A stretch of DNA of 64,000 nt from Salinicola salarius (GCF_003206135.1 NZ_PZJT01000013.1:1-64000); one strand, 5' to 3'. Positions 19,246-32,703 are shown, counted from the first letter of the stretch. Translations and numbers: made by a program. Notes: generated by a model from the sequence alone, not told the origin.

Positions 19246-19992
19246 CTACTCGGCGAAGTCGTCTTCACTATATTCGAAATCGTCACCGAAACCGCCGCTG
19301 GCGAACGGATCCTCCCCCGCCGCGCCGTTGGTGACCTCGAACTGCCGACGCTGGAGATAAGCGTCGCGAATGAAGCTGTAGCGGTCCCCCTGAATCAACG
19401 CCTCCTGGTCGAGCAGACTGGCACGCAGATCCACGTAGCGCAGGAAGGTCAGGCCGTAACGCCATTTATCCTCTTCCACATAGGTGACCGGATAGGTGTA
19501 CATATCGACCGGCAGGCCGCTGGTATCGCGAACGGTGCTCGGCCCCAGGATCGGCAGTACCAGGTAGGGGCCGGAATCGACACCCCAGACACCCAGCGTC
19601 TGGCCAAAGTCTTCCTCGTTCTCGTCCAGGCCCATTCGCGTGGCCGGGTCGAGAACGCCGCCGACGCCTAGAATGGTATTGACCAGGAAACGGCCGGACG
19701 CCACGCCAGCATTGCTCCATTGCCACTGGAGAATACTGTTGAAGACGGTACGGATCTCGCCCAGGTTGGAGAAGAAGTTACCGACACCATCCTGAACCGG
19801 ATCCGGCGTGACCGTGTCGTAACCCTGGGCGATCGGTTTCAGCGCATAGCGGTCGAGCGTGTCATTGAACTGATAGACGCCCCGGTTGAAGCCTTCCCAA
19901 GGGTCCTGAGGATTGGAATCCTGCCCCGTCGAGGCGCAGCCGCTCAACGCTGCAGCGACACAGACGCCGCCCAGCCAATGGATCGATTTCAT
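19246..19992 (-). CDS. mlaA: Outer-membrane lipid asymmetry lipoprotein MlaA (VacJ)
   Basis: Outer-membrane lipoprotein that removes mislocalised phospholipids from the outer leaflet and passes them to the periplasmic Mla pathway. The 248-residue precursor has a lipobox LSGC with Cys19. Family motifs are DPWEGFNRGVYQFNDTLDRY, NFFSNLGEIRTVFN, RFLVNTILGVGGVLDPATRM and DFGQTLGVWGV. The C-terminal tail is strongly acidic (GFGDDFEYSEDDFAE). Its ATG overlaps the TAA of the FabH-like gene (TAATG). The mlaBCDEF genes are elsewhere. Confidence 0.95.
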   Translation of the reverse strand: MKSIHWLGGVCVAAALSGCASTGQDSNPQDPWEGFNRGVYQFNDTLDRYALKPIAQGYDTVTPDPVQDGVGNFFSNLGEIRTVFNSILQWQWSNAGVASGRFLVNTILGVGGVLDPATRMGLDENEEDFGQTLGVWGVDSGPYLVLPILGPSTVRDTSGLPVDMYTYPVTYVEEDKWRYGLTFLRYVDLRASLLDQEALIQGDRYSFIRDAYLQRRQFEVTNGAAGEDPFASGGFGDDFEYSEDDFAE

Positions 19993-21122
19993 TAACACGC
20001 ATTCCCTTTACGCAGTATCACACTGCCCGCACTGTAGCCCGCACCGAAGGAACACACCACCCCCACGTCGCCCTCCTGCAGATCGTCTCGATGCAGGTGG
20101 AAAGCGATGATCGATCCTGCCGAGCTGGTATTGGCGTAGCGGTCGAGAATCACCGGCGCTTCCGTCTCCGAGGCTTCCCGCCCCAGCACTCGCTGCGCGA
20201 TCAGGTCATTCATATGACGATTGGCCTGATGAAGCCACAGTTTCTTGACCGAATCTCCCGTCAGCGACTGACTCTCCAGATGATCGAGAATCAGCGAGGC
20301 GACCATCGGGCAGACCTCCTTGAACACTTTGCGCCCTTCCTGGACGAAAAGCTTGTCCAATGTCTGCGCAGATTCATCGGCGAGACGATTGAGAAACCCG
20401 AAATTATTGCGGATGGCATTGGAGAACTGGGTCACCAGACGCGTGCCGAGTACCGTGAAATGCTCGCGATCCTGAGCGAGATGGTCCGCCTCCAGCACGA
20501 TGGCGGTACAGGCATCGCCGAAGATGAAGTGACTGTCGCGGTCGCGGAAGTTGAGATGCGCCGAACAGATCTCGGGATTGACCACCAGCACCCGCTCCAG
20601 GCTGCCCGCACGAATCGCATTGGTCGCCATATCGATGGCGAACGTCGCGCTGGAGCACGCCACGTTCATGTCGAACGCATAGCCTCCGGCGCCCAGCGCG
20701 GCCTGAAGCTCGACCGCAACCGCCGGATAGGGTCGCTGGAGGTTGGAACAGGCGACGATGACCAGATCGAGCTGCTCGGCGCGGATACCGGCCGTGTCCA
20801 GCGCCTGGCGCGCGGCAGCCACTCCCATCTCGGCCTGGACCGAAAGCGTGTCGTTGGGCCGCTCGGGAATCCGCGGCCGCATCCGTTCAGGGTCCAGGAT
20901 ACCGCTGGCTTCCATCACGTAGCGGCTCTCGATACCCGACGCCTTGAGGATGAATGCCTCATTCGAGTGTGCCAGCGGCTCGCGTTCGCCGCGGGCAATC
21001 GCCTCCGCCTGTCGTGCATTCTCCGAGTCGACCCAGGCATTGAAGCTGGCGACCAGTTCGGCGTTATCGATCGAATCCGGCGGCGTGAACAGGCCCGTCG
21101 CGGTAATCACGGCTTGCGTCAT
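19992..21122 (-). CDS. Beta-ketoacyl-ACP synthase III family protein (FabH-like)
   Basis: Thiolase-fold condensing enzyme, 376 residues, longer than FabH (about 320). The catalytic triad is visible as Cys156 in VACSSATF, His298 in LHQANRHMND and Asn331 in YANTSSAGS. Full motif conservation predicts activity. From memory, the size and N-terminal insertion (about residues 35-60) match the Pseudomonas PA3286-type enzyme that condenses octanoyl-CoA with malonyl-ACP, shunting beta-oxidation products into synthesis. It heads the operon continuing with mlaA, the PP2C protein and the STAS protein, and fadD lies 4 kb away. A primary FabH role cannot be excluded but is less likely given sequence length. 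Confidence 0.85.
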   Translation of the reverse strand: MTQAVITATGLFTPPDSIDNAELVASFNAWVDSENARQAEAIARGEREPLAHSNEAFILKASGIESRYVMEASGILDPERMRPRIPERPNDTLSVQAEMGVAAARQALDTAGIRAEQLDLVIVACSNLQRPYPAVAVELQAALGAGGYAFDMNVACSSATFAIDMATNAIRAGSLERVLVVNPEICSAHLNFRDRDSHFIFGDACTAIVLEADHLAQDREHFTVLGTRLVTQFSNAIRNNFGFLNRLADESAQTLDKLFVQEGRKVFKEVCPMVASLILDHLESQSLTGDSVKKLWLHQANRHMNDLIAQRVLGREASETEAPVILDRYANTSSAGSIIAFHLHRDDLQEGDVGVVCSFGAGYSAGSVILRKGNAC

Positions 21123-21204
21123 CGGCTACTACCTCCCGCGGCTCAGGCCGCTTCAGATCATTACGCGCATCCATGTGTAGCAGATGCAATAAGGCGACCG
21201 TCGG

Positions 21205-25245
<4,041 letters not shown>

Positions 25246-25333
25246 AGAGATCCTCTACGTCGGCGAGATAACGACAGAAACGGGCCGCCACCAAAGGCGA
25301 TGGCGAACCCGTCATTATAGCGCCGTCGGCGGA

Positions 25334-27070
25334 TCAACTCACGTCCGAGGAGGATCGGCGTTCCGTCGGTGGCGTATCGCCGGCCTGCCGGGACGGCGCG
25401 GATTCGCTGCCCGCCGACTCGTCGCGCAGCTCCCGACGCAGCACCTTGCCCACGTTGCTCTTGGGCAGCTCGTCACGCAGCTCCACGAACTTGGGCACCT
25501 TGTAGCCGGTCAGTTCCTGTTTGCACCACTGGCGTAATGCCTGCGGGTCGAGACTGTCGTTGCGCGCGACCACGAACAGCTTGATGGCTTCTCCGGTCTC
25601 TTCGTCGGGGACCCCCACCGCCGCGGCCTCGACGACATCGGGATGGCCCGCGACGACCTCCTCGATCTCGTTGGGATAGACGTTGAATCCGGAGACCAGA
25701 ATCATGTCCTTCTTGCGATCGACGATCTTGACGTAGCCGTCGTCGAGTATCACCGCCATGTCGCCCGTACGCAGCCAGCCGTCGGCATCCAGCGTTCTGG
25801 CCGTGTCTTCCGGGCGGTTCCAGTAGCCCTTCATGACCTGCGGACCCTTGACGCAAAGCTCGCCGCGCTCGCCAAGCGGCAATGCCCGCCCATCATCATC
25901 GATGACCTTGATCGAGGTGCCGGGTACCGGCTTGCCGATGGTGCCGATCTGCGTCGCCTCGGGCGGATTGACCAGCGCGATGGGCGAGGTTTCGGTCAGG
26001 CCGTAACCTTCGACGATGCCATTACCGGTGGTCTGCTCCCATCGCTGTGCCACCGTATGGGTCAACGCCATGCCGCCGGAAATCGTCATCTTGAGGCCGG
26101 AAAAATCGAGCGCCTTGAAGTCGTCGCGCTGACAGAGCGCATTGAACAAGGTATTGAGCCCCACGAATACCGTGAAAGGCGTCCTGGACAGCGTCTTGAC
26201 GAATCCGGGGAGATCACGAGGATTGGGGATCAGAACGTTGTGCTGCCCGGTGACCATCGCGAACAGGCAATTCACCGTGAAGGTGTAGATGTGATAGCAA
26301 GGCAGCGGCGCGATGATCGTCTCCTCCCCCTCGACCAGCGCCTTGCCGACCACCTGCTTGGTCTGCAGCATGTTGGCGATCAGGTTGCGGTGGGTCAGCA
26401 TCGCGCCCTTGGCGACACCGGTGGTGCCGCCGGTGTACTGCAACGCGGCCACGTCGTCGCCGCGGCTGGCGACCACCTTCACCTGATGGCGGCTGCCAAC
26501 GGAGAGCGTATGCCGGAAACCGATCGAACCCGGAAGCGAATAGGCAGGCACCAGCTTCTTGACGTACCGCACCACGCCATTGATCAGCGACCTCTTCGGC
26601 CAGGGATGGAGATCCGCCATCTCGGTCACGTAGACATGGCGGATATCGGTCTGATCGACCACCTTCTCCAGCTTGTGGGCCATGTTGGCCAGCACCACTA
26701 CTGCCTTGACACCGGCATCACGAAACTGATGACGCATCTCGCGCTCGGTGTAGAGAGGGTTGGTATTGACGACCACCAGCCCGGCACGTAGCGCACCGAA
26801 CACCGCCACCGGAAACTGCAGCACGTTGGGCAACTGGATCGCGATCCGGTCGCCGGGCTCCAGGTCGGTTTCCTGCTGCAGCCAGGCGGCGAAGTCGCCG
26901 GAAAGCCGATCGACGTCACGGTAGCTCAAGGTGTGACCCAGGCAACTGAAGGCCGGATGGTCGACGAATCGGCGGCACGCCTCGGCGATGATGTCGTTGA
27001 TCGACTCGAACGCCTCCATGCCCTCCAGCGGCGCTCCCGTTTCGATGCACGGGCTGACGCTGTCGCTCAT
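25334..27070 (-). CDS. fadD: Long-chain acyl-CoA synthetase FadD
   Basis: Activates fatty acids to acyl-CoA with ATP, at the inner face of the cytoplasmic membrane. The 578-residue protein has the adenylate-forming enzyme motifs YTGGTTGVAKGAMLTHRN (P-loop), GYGLTETSP, the FadD signature GWLRTGDMAVILDDGYVKIV with DRKKDMILVSGFNVYPNEIE, and the C-terminal catalytic Lys in KSNVGKVLRREL. ATG 27070 follows AAGGAG. The C-terminal tail is short and polar (DTPPTERRSSSDVS). Medium-chain ligase cannot be excluded, but overall motifs fit FadD. Confidence 0.93.
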   Translation of the reverse strand: MSDSVSPCIETGAPLEGMEAFESINDIIAEACRRFVDHPAFSCLGHTLSYRDVDRLSGDFAAWLQQETDLEPGDRIAIQLPNVLQFPVAVFGALRAGLVVVNTNPLYTEREMRHQFRDAGVKAVVVLANMAHKLEKVVDQTDIRHVYVTEMADLHPWPKRSLINGVVRYVKKLVPAYSLPGSIGFRHTLSVGSRHQVKVVASRGDDVAALQYTGGTTGVAKGAMLTHRNLIANMLQTKQVVGKALVEGEETIIAPLPCYHIYTFTVNCLFAMVTGQHNVLIPNPRDLPGFVKTLSRTPFTVFVGLNTLFNALCQRDDFKALDFSGLKMTISGGMALTHTVAQRWEQTTGNGIVEGYGLTETSPIALVNPPEATQIGTIGKPVPGTSIKVIDDDGRALPLGERGELCVKGPQVMKGYWNRPEDTARTLDADGWLRTGDMAVILDDGYVKIVDRKKDMILVSGFNVYPNEIEEVVAGHPDVVEAAAVGVPDEETGEAIKLFVVARNDSLDPQALRQWCKQELTGYKVPKFVELRDELPKSNVGKVLRRELRDESAGSESAPSRQAGDTPPTERRSSSDVS

Positions 27071-27197
27071 AGGATCTCCTTGATTCGTGTCGGTTACTCG
27101 ACCTTATAACAGGATCGGACCAGCGAGGCGCTGCCACCAAGGTTGTAAGGGAACCGCAAACCGTCGTCCGGGCAATATCACCGCACGCTGGCTCGGT

Positions 27198-28994
27198 CTA
27201 GACCGAGGGTTCCTCGCGCCGCGCCAGGCGTCGTCGTTTCGCCGCTCGCCGCCAGCGTAGCAGCATCCACAGCAGCAAAAGCGCCGCAACGACGATCCAC
27301 GTCACCGGGCGCTGAGCGTAGGTTTCCACGTACGGCCTGGCCAGCCGCCACCCCTGCTGGGCTTTGTCGACGGCGATATCGGCCATCTGCGAAGGGGTCA
27401 ATCCATCGCCGAAGTCGTTACCGTCATCGGCATCTGCACTATCTTCCTGCTGGCGAGACTCGCTGACGATGCCCTGCTCGAGTTCGGCACCGCTCAAGCC
27501 TACCGCGGCGTCGGGATTGAGACGCACCACCGGGAGATCGAGATGCAACGTGCGGCCATCCAGCTGCGCCTCAGCGGTGATCCTGACCGGCAACGACTCG
27601 TTGGGATCCGTCTGCGGCACGGCGATCGTCCATTCCCGGTCACCGGTCTGGCGTATGTCGAGCGAACGACCGGTGAGGCTTGCGCTCAGCCGGGTATTGT
27701 CGACGTTGAGATCCGGGTGATTGGCACGCACCACGATCCGGGAGCCATCCTCGCTCAGCACCGCGCTCAGGGCAGCGACCACGTTCACCGGCTGCACCTG
27801 CTGGCGGATCATGCGCTCGCTGCGCGCCGTGATGGTCAGGCGTGCGTTGCCCAACTGATCGGCGCCCGGCAGCTCGCCACGGAAGTGATCCTCGGACGAG
27901 GCCAGCGCCGTCTCGGCGAGCGTCGCGCCGTCGAGATCGCGCAATTCGGCGCGCACGCTCAGCCCCGCCGGGCGCTCGTCGGCGGTCAGCGTCCGGCCTT
28001 CCGAAGCCAGCCAGACATCCAGCGGTGTCGAAAATCCCTGATAGAGCGTCGCCGGCAGCGGCTCGCTGCGCAGCACGGTATCGGCGTGGATACCGATACG
28101 ACTGTCGGCACCGATATCGCCTTCGATCTGCCACTCGCCCGAGGCGGGGTCGGGCACGGTGATCAGGTCGTAGCGGTCGCTGCTCAGCCACTCCACGGAA
28201 CCCGGGTGGTCGTCGCGGGAATAACGCTGCCCGTCGGGGCCGATCAGAACCGGCGAGTCGACGCCCGGCGCGTGGAACAGCAAGGCATTGAACTCGTCGA
28301 TATCGTCATCGACGCGAAAGCGCTGTCTATCGTCGATGGGTACCTGATCGCCCGGCAGGATGCGGTCGAGAACATCCAGGAAGGCCCGTAGCAGCTCTTC
28401 GGGCGTCTCGGCCACGGCCGCCAGCCCACCGGTGGTCTGCGCGACCTGCTCGAGCAGCGGCAGGTCGACATTGTTGGAGAGCGCGATGGGATGCACGACG
28501 ACCCCGCGCGCGGCGAGGTCCGGCGCCAGTTCATCGATGATGCGCTGGCGTGAAGCGCTGTCACGCTGCGCCTTGTCGCTGCCGGAAGCCGGCAGATCGA
28601 CCATGCCGTCGGTCAACAGGATCAGATGCCGATTGCCGCTGTCCGGCGTCGCACTCGCCGTCTGCCGCAGCGCGCGTTCGATGTCCGTGAACTGCTGATA
28701 GTCGGTCAACTGCGAAGCCATGCTTCCGGCCTGCTCCCGCCAGGCATCGACGACTTCGCCACTCGGCAGCGGGTTGGCGACGGTGGTCCCGAAGGTCCAG
28801 ATCGATCCTCGTGCACTGGGAGGCAGCAAGGTCGCGGCGAAACTCAGTGCATTGGCGCGCAGGTTGCCGGGATCGTTCTGTTTCATGCTTCCGGACACGT
28901 CGATGACCATCCGCACGTCCGGCGCTGTCTGCGCCAGCGCCCAGCCAGGAGAGATCCCCGCCGCCAATATCAGAATCAACAACAACGCACGCAT
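27198..28994 (-). CDS. Membrane-anchored von Willebrand factor A domain protein
   Basis: Uncharacterised protein of 598 residues. A signal peptide (1-21, MRALLLILILAAG...ALAQ) is followed by a vWA domain (about 26-195) with an intact MIDAS: Asp32/Ser34/Ser36 in DVSGSMKQN and LLTDGMVDLP further on. A long region predicted rich in beta strands follows (about 220-500), then an acidic linker (EDSADADDGNDFGDG), one membrane helix near 565-583 (PVTWIVVAALLLLWMLL) and a very basic tail. The bulk should lie in the periplasm. The start is ambiguous: ATG 28994 has GAAAGG at good spacing; 29003 and 29018 are in frame. It is followed after fadD's promoter gap and preceded by a small membrane-protein gene. 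No MoxR ATPase gene is near. Confidence 0.85.
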   Translation of the reverse strand: MRALLLILILAAGISPGWALAQTAPDVRMVIDVSGSMKQNDPGNLRANALSFAATLLPPSARGSIWTFGTTVANPLPSGEVVDAWREQAGSMASQLTDYQQFTDIERALRQTASATPDSGNRHLILLTDGMVDLPASGSDKAQRDSASRQRIIDELAPDLAARGVVVHPIALSNNVDLPLLEQVAQTTGGLAAVAETPEELLRAFLDVLDRILPGDQVPIDDRQRFRVDDDIDEFNALLFHAPGVDSPVLIGPDGQRYSRDDHPGSVEWLSSDRYDLITVPDPASGEWQIEGDIGADSRIGIHADTVLRSEPLPATLYQGFSTPLDVWLASEGRTLTADERPAGLSVRAELRDLDGATLAETALASSEDHFRGELPGADQLGNARLTITARSERMIRQQVQPVNVVAALSAVLSEDGSRIVVRANHPDLNVDNTRLSASLTGRSLDIRQTGDREWTIAVPQTDPNESLPVRITAEAQLDGRTLHLDLPVVRLNPDAAVGLSGAELEQGIVSESRQQEDSADADDGNDFGDGLTPSQMADIAVDKAQQGWRLARPYVETYAQRPVTWIVVAALLLLWMLLRWRRAAKRRRLARREEPSV

Positions 28995-29055
28995 TTTTCG
29001 CATCCTTTCGAAATACACGTCAGAACGAGATCACTTCACCCGAAAAAACTTCGGA

Positions 29056-29514
29056 TCAGTTGACTACCGGCTCGCGACGGGTCCGCTCTTTCGCTCGCGG
29101 CGCTGGCCCCGCCTGCGGCGTATTCCGCTTTCCTCCTCGCGGCCCGTCGTCAGCATCGTCTCCATCGCGGCGGCGAGCCAACAATCGCCACGCTACCAGA
29201 CCCAACGCCGCCCCTATCGCGACACCTGCAAGCAATAGCGGCATTGCGCCGGCGACCTGGCCGCCATCGTGCTGGAGTACGCCCACCGCCATGACCACGA
29301 TGGCCGGTGCCAGGCCGGAATAGGTCTCTCCCGGTTCCAGCAACGGCAGCGAGAATGGCGCCACCATCCACAGCCCACCGGCGACGACGCCCACCAATAC
29401 GAGACGCGGCAGTAGCGGCAGCAGTCGCACGCCCAGATAGCCAGTGATCAGAACGACCAGAGACAGCACGCCATAACTCAGCCAGAGTTGCGGCAGGGAA
29501 TCGGAAAACAGCAT
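29056..29514 (-). CDS. Small multi-spanning membrane protein, function unknown
   Basis: 152 residues with four hydrophobic segments: about 12-30, 34-52, 65-82 and 88-110. The cytoplasmic tail (about 112-152) is rich in Arg, Asp, Pro and Gly (RRRDGDDADDGPRGGKRN). I do not recognise a family. It lies 61 bases upstream of the vWA gene on the same strand and is probably co-transcribed, suggesting a joint membrane role. ATG 29514 has a weak GAGAG upstream. Confidence 0.75.
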   Translation of the reverse strand: MLFSDSLPQLWLSYGVLSLVVLITGYLGVRLLPLLPRLVLVGVVAGGLWMVAPFSLPLLEPGETYSGLAPAIVVMAVGVLQHDGGQVAGAMPLLLAGVAIGAALGLVAWRLLARRRDGDDADDGPRGGKRNTPQAGPAPRAKERTRREPVVN

Positions 29515-29756
29515 GGTAATGACTCTCGATTCATACGATTTGGGACATGGTACACTTCAAGTCGGTAAAGCACAGCCGCACCGCTATCCGACGTGACATG
29601 CGGCTCCCCCGCCGCACGGCCTTCCTGGCGTGACAGACGGCAATCGGCCCCCTGCATTGTCGAAGCGCGATTGTCGGAAGTATCCTTTTTCGACGTTGAC
29701 GCACCCTTTTTCGATGTCATTGAAACAGCCTGCCCGAAAGGACCTTTCCTCGACCC

Positions 29757-31823
29757 ATGCCCCGCTCGCAGACGACACAAACACCGCCCGTCGCTCACTT
29801 TCGCCGTAGCGACGATCCCGACTGGCACTGGCTGGAATCCCGCGATGATCCGCAGGTCAAGGCATTCCTGCGCGCGGCCAATCGTGAAAGCGATGCTTTC
29901 TTTGCTCCGCTGAAAGCGCTGGAAGATGCCCTCTACGACGGGCACCTGGCGCGCCGGGAACTCAAGGTCACCGGTTTGCCGACGACGCTCGAACGATTCC
30001 GCTACTGGAGCGAAACGGCCGCCGATGCCGACTATCCTTTGTGGTGGCGCCAGGCCAGGGACGGCGATACCGCGCCCGAGCTGCTGCTGGACCTGGAAGC
30101 TCGTTCCCAGGCCCACGACTTTCTCGAACTGGGCGACATGGCGATCTCGTCGGACGAACAGTGGCTGGCCTGGACCGAAGACGCCAGCGGCAACGAATAT
30201 TTCGATCTCTACCTGAAGCGGCTGCCGGACGGCGAACCGCAACGGCTACGCAGGCGCATCGGGCCGGATCTGGTGTGGGCGGAGGATAACCGGACGTTGC
30301 TGTTCACGCGTTACGATGCCACGCAGCGCCCCGCCAGCGTGTGGCTTCTGCGGCCAGAGGACGATCACTGCCAGAAGATTTTCGAGGAAGCGGATGTCGA
30401 GTTCTGGGTGGGGCTGGGCAAGACACGCTCCCGCCAGTGGCTGGTACTGGAGACCGCCTCGAAAGACACCTCGGAGTGCCATCTGATCCCGGCGACAGCG
30501 CCCCGGACCGCGCCGGCATGCGTCCGGCCGCGGGAGACCGGCGTCGAGTACACGCTGGAGCATCGCGACGACGTCTTTTACGTGCTGCACAACCGCGACG
30601 GCTCGCATTTCCGCCTGGATACGGCCCCCGTCTCGCAATCCGATTCATGGACACCGCTGGTCCCGCACCGTGAGGACGTCACGCTCGAGGGCGTCGATGC
30701 CTTTTCCTGGGGTGTGGTCGTCACCGAGCGGGATCATCACGAAGCCCAGGTCTACCTGCGCGTCATCGAGCGAAGCGAAGCCGATCCGGCCAGGGACGCT
30801 GCCGGAGCCGGCGGGCTACCGGGTAGCCGGCTTCCCCTTCCCGAAGCCCCCTGCAGCCTGGCGCTCGGCGACACGCCGGATTTCCATACCCGCAAGCTGC
30901 TTCTGCGCGAAGAGTCGTTCACCCTGCCGGTGCGCTGGGTCGAGCACGACCTCGACAGCGGGGAACAGCGTGTACTCAAGACACAGCCGCTGTATGGCGA
31001 CCTGCAGCCCGACGACCTGGTCTGTCGGCGACTGTGGGCCGAAGGCCACGACGGCGAGCGCATTCCCGTTTCCGTCGTGGCCCGAGCCGACAGGCTCGGC
31101 CAGGTCCCGATGCCGACACTGCTCTACGGCTACGGCGCGTACGGCGAAGTGCTCGACCCCTGGTTCTCGATTGCTCGCCTGGAACTGCTCTCTCGTGGCG
31201 TCGCATTCGCCGTCGCCCACGTACGCGGCGGCGGCGATCGGGGCGAACCCTGGTATCTGGCGGGCAAGCTGGAGCACAAGGAAAACAGTTTCAGGGACTT
31301 TCTCGCGGCGCGTCAGGCACTGGTCGCCGAAGGAATTGCCGACCCCGAACGCATCGCGGCCTATGGCGCCAGCGCTGGCGGCCTGCTGGTCGGCGCCAGC
31401 CTCAACCTCGAGCCGGAGGCGTTCTGCGCGGCGGTACTGGACGTGCCTTTCGTCGACGTGCTGCGGACCATGGAAAATCCGGATCTGCCCCTTACCACGG
31501 CGGAGTACACGGAGTGGGGGAATCCAGACGAACCGGCCGTACGGCGACGCATCCGCGATTATTCGCCGCTGGACAACCTGACCGCACAGCCCTACCCCAG
31601 CGTCCTGCTGCAGGGCAGCTGGCACGATTCGCGGGTGCCCTACTGGGAGCCGGCCAAGCTCTACGCACGCATGACGGAACTCGGCAGCGCACGTGGCCCG
31701 GTCCTTCTGCGTACCGACATGGCCGCCGGCCACGGTGGCGCGTCAGGGCGATTCAAGGCATGGCGAGACAACGCTCGCCAGGACGCCTTCATCCTGTGGG
31801 CACTGGGACGAGACGCCGTCTGA
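29757..31823 (+). CDS. ptrB: Oligopeptidase B (protease II)
   Basis: Cytosolic S9 serine peptidase cutting after Arg or Lys in short peptides, 688 residues (E. coli PtrB is 686). The N-terminal beta-propeller covers about 80-410 and the C-terminal alpha/beta hydrolase about 420-688. The triad is visible: Ser539 in GASAGG, Asp624 in GSWHDSRVPYWEP and His659 in AAGHGGASGRF. HVRGGGDRGEPWYLAGKLEH is typical of the family. ATG 29757 follows AAAGGACC with acceptable spacing. A 25-residue Ala/Gly/Pro-rich insertion (RDAAGAGGLPGSRLPLPEAP) sits in the propeller. Confidence 0.93.
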   Translation: MPRSQTTQTPPVAHFRRSDDPDWHWLESRDDPQVKAFLRAANRESDAFFAPLKALEDALYDGHLARRELKVTGLPTTLERFRYWSETAADADYPLWWRQARDGDTAPELLLDLEARSQAHDFLELGDMAISSDEQWLAWTEDASGNEYFDLYLKRLPDGEPQRLRRRIGPDLVWAEDNRTLLFTRYDATQRPASVWLLRPEDDHCQKIFEEADVEFWVGLGKTRSRQWLVLETASKDTSECHLIPATAPRTAPACVRPRETGVEYTLEHRDDVFYVLHNRDGSHFRLDTAPVSQSDSWTPLVPHREDVTLEGVDAFSWGVVVTERDHHEAQVYLRVIERSEADPARDAAGAGGLPGSRLPLPEAPCSLALGDTPDFHTRKLLLREESFTLPVRWVEHDLDSGEQRVLKTQPLYGDLQPDDLVCRRLWAEGHDGERIPVSVVARADRLGQVPMPTLLYGYGAYGEVLDPWFSIARLELLSRGVAFAVAHVRGGGDRGEPWYLAGKLEHKENSFRDFLAARQALVAEGIADPERIAAYGASAGGLLVGASLNLEPEAFCAAVLDVPFVDVLRTMENPDLPLTTAEYTEWGNPDEPAVRRRIRDYSPLDNLTAQPYPSVLLQGSWHDSRVPYWEPAKLYARMTELGSARGPVLLRTDMAAGHGGASGRFKAWRDNARQDAFILWALGRDAV

Positions 31824-31854
31824 CGCGTGCGGAGGGCACACCGGAGGACGCCGG

Positions 31855-31876
31855 CGGGAGGAGTGACATCCTCCCG
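31855..31876. terminator. Hairpin between convergent ptrB and ycgN
   Basis: Eight-base-pair stem (31855-31862 with 31869-31876), extendable outward with a bulge. It lies between two convergent stop codons (31823 and 31891). No U-tract follows on either strand, so its strength as a terminator is doubtful. Confidence 0.45.
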
Positions 31877-31890
31877 ATCCGGCTGAGGGT

Positions 31891-32346
31891 TCAACGTTGC
31901 TCGTCGAGAGGGATGATGTCGATGATGTGCTCTTCATAGTCGGCATCATCGACCTCGGTTTCGCTGACGGCGAAATGGCGAACGCTCATCTTGCGCTCGT
32001 GCATGCGGCGGTCGCTGCCGCTGCGTAACGGATGCCAGCTGGCCAGTTTGCGCCCCTCGGCGAGACGCCGGTAGGCACAGCTGTGCGGCAGCCAGTGAAA
32101 CTGGTCCAGGTTCTCCAGACTCAGCTGGGTACACTCGGGGACCCGCTCGAAACGATGCGCATAGTCGCTGCAGCGGCAACTGCCGATGTCCAGCAGCCGG
32201 CAGGCCACGTTGAGAGTGGCGACGTCTCCCGTATCGGCGTCTTCCATCTTGACCAGACAGCACTTGCCACAGCCGTCGCACAACGCCTCCCACTCCTGCT
32301 GGGTCAGCTCCTCCAGGGGGAACCGCTCCCAGAATCGCTCACGCAT
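31891..32346 (-). CDS. ycgN: YcgN family (UPF0260) cysteine-cluster protein
   Basis: 151-residue cytosolic protein of the UPF0260/CxxCxxCC family. The N-terminal cluster CDGCGKCC, then [20 protein letters not shown] and PHSCAYR suggest a metal or Fe-S site; the function is not established. Length and N-terminus ([20 protein letters not shown]) match the E. coli protein. It is next to ycgL and rnd on the same strand, the arrangement kept in many gammaproteobacteria. Confidence 0.92.
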   Translation of the reverse strand: MRERFWERFPLEELTQQEWEALCDGCGKCCLVKMEDADTGDVATLNVACRLLDIGSCRCSDYAHRFERVPECTQLSLENLDQFHWLPHSCAYRRLAEGRKLASWHPLRSGSDRRMHERKMSVRHFAVSETEVDDADYEEHIIDIIPLDEQR

Positions 32347-32412
32347 ACGACTCTCCTCGCCATGGCTGGCTCACGGCTACTTCGGAAGAATGGGGTTCAC
32401 GGTCGACCAGGA

Positions 32413-32703
32413 TCATTCATCCCGCCGGGTGAACAGATCCAGCATCTCGGGATCCTTGGGCGGCGGCATCTGCAGATAGAACCCCTGCTCCCGAATCACC
32501 GCCATGACCTTGACCACATCGACCCGCGCCAGCGGCCGCTCGGGCCGCAGCAACAGCGTCATCACCGGAATCGGTCGACCGAATTGCTCGTGCAGCGCCT
32601 GGGGCACCGGCGCCATGCCGCGCGCCTTGTCGAGATAGAGATACATTTCTTCCCGTCGCGAGCTTTTGACGATCTCGCAGATGAGCCTGGCGGTATCGTT
32701 CAT
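32413..32703 (-). CDS. ycgL: YcgL domain protein
   Basis: 96-residue member of the YcgL family (small alpha/beta fold, function unknown). Typical segments are CEIVKSSRREEMYLYLDKA, PVPQALHEQFGRP and VRE-type REQGFYLQMPPP. Its ATG overlaps the rnd stop (TGATG), so translation is coupled to rnd. The frame is open far upstream inside rnd, but only this start gives the family N-terminus. Confidence 0.92.
   Translation of the reverse strand: MNDTARLICEIVKSSRREEMYLYLDKARGMAPVPQALHEQFGRPIPVMTLLLRPERPLARVDVVKVMAVIREQGFYLQMPPPKDPEMLDLFTRRDE

Noticed and set aside
29515..29756. Small gene upstream of oligopeptidase B
   Set aside because: Short frames on both strands lack ribosome sites and coding character; treated as promoter region.
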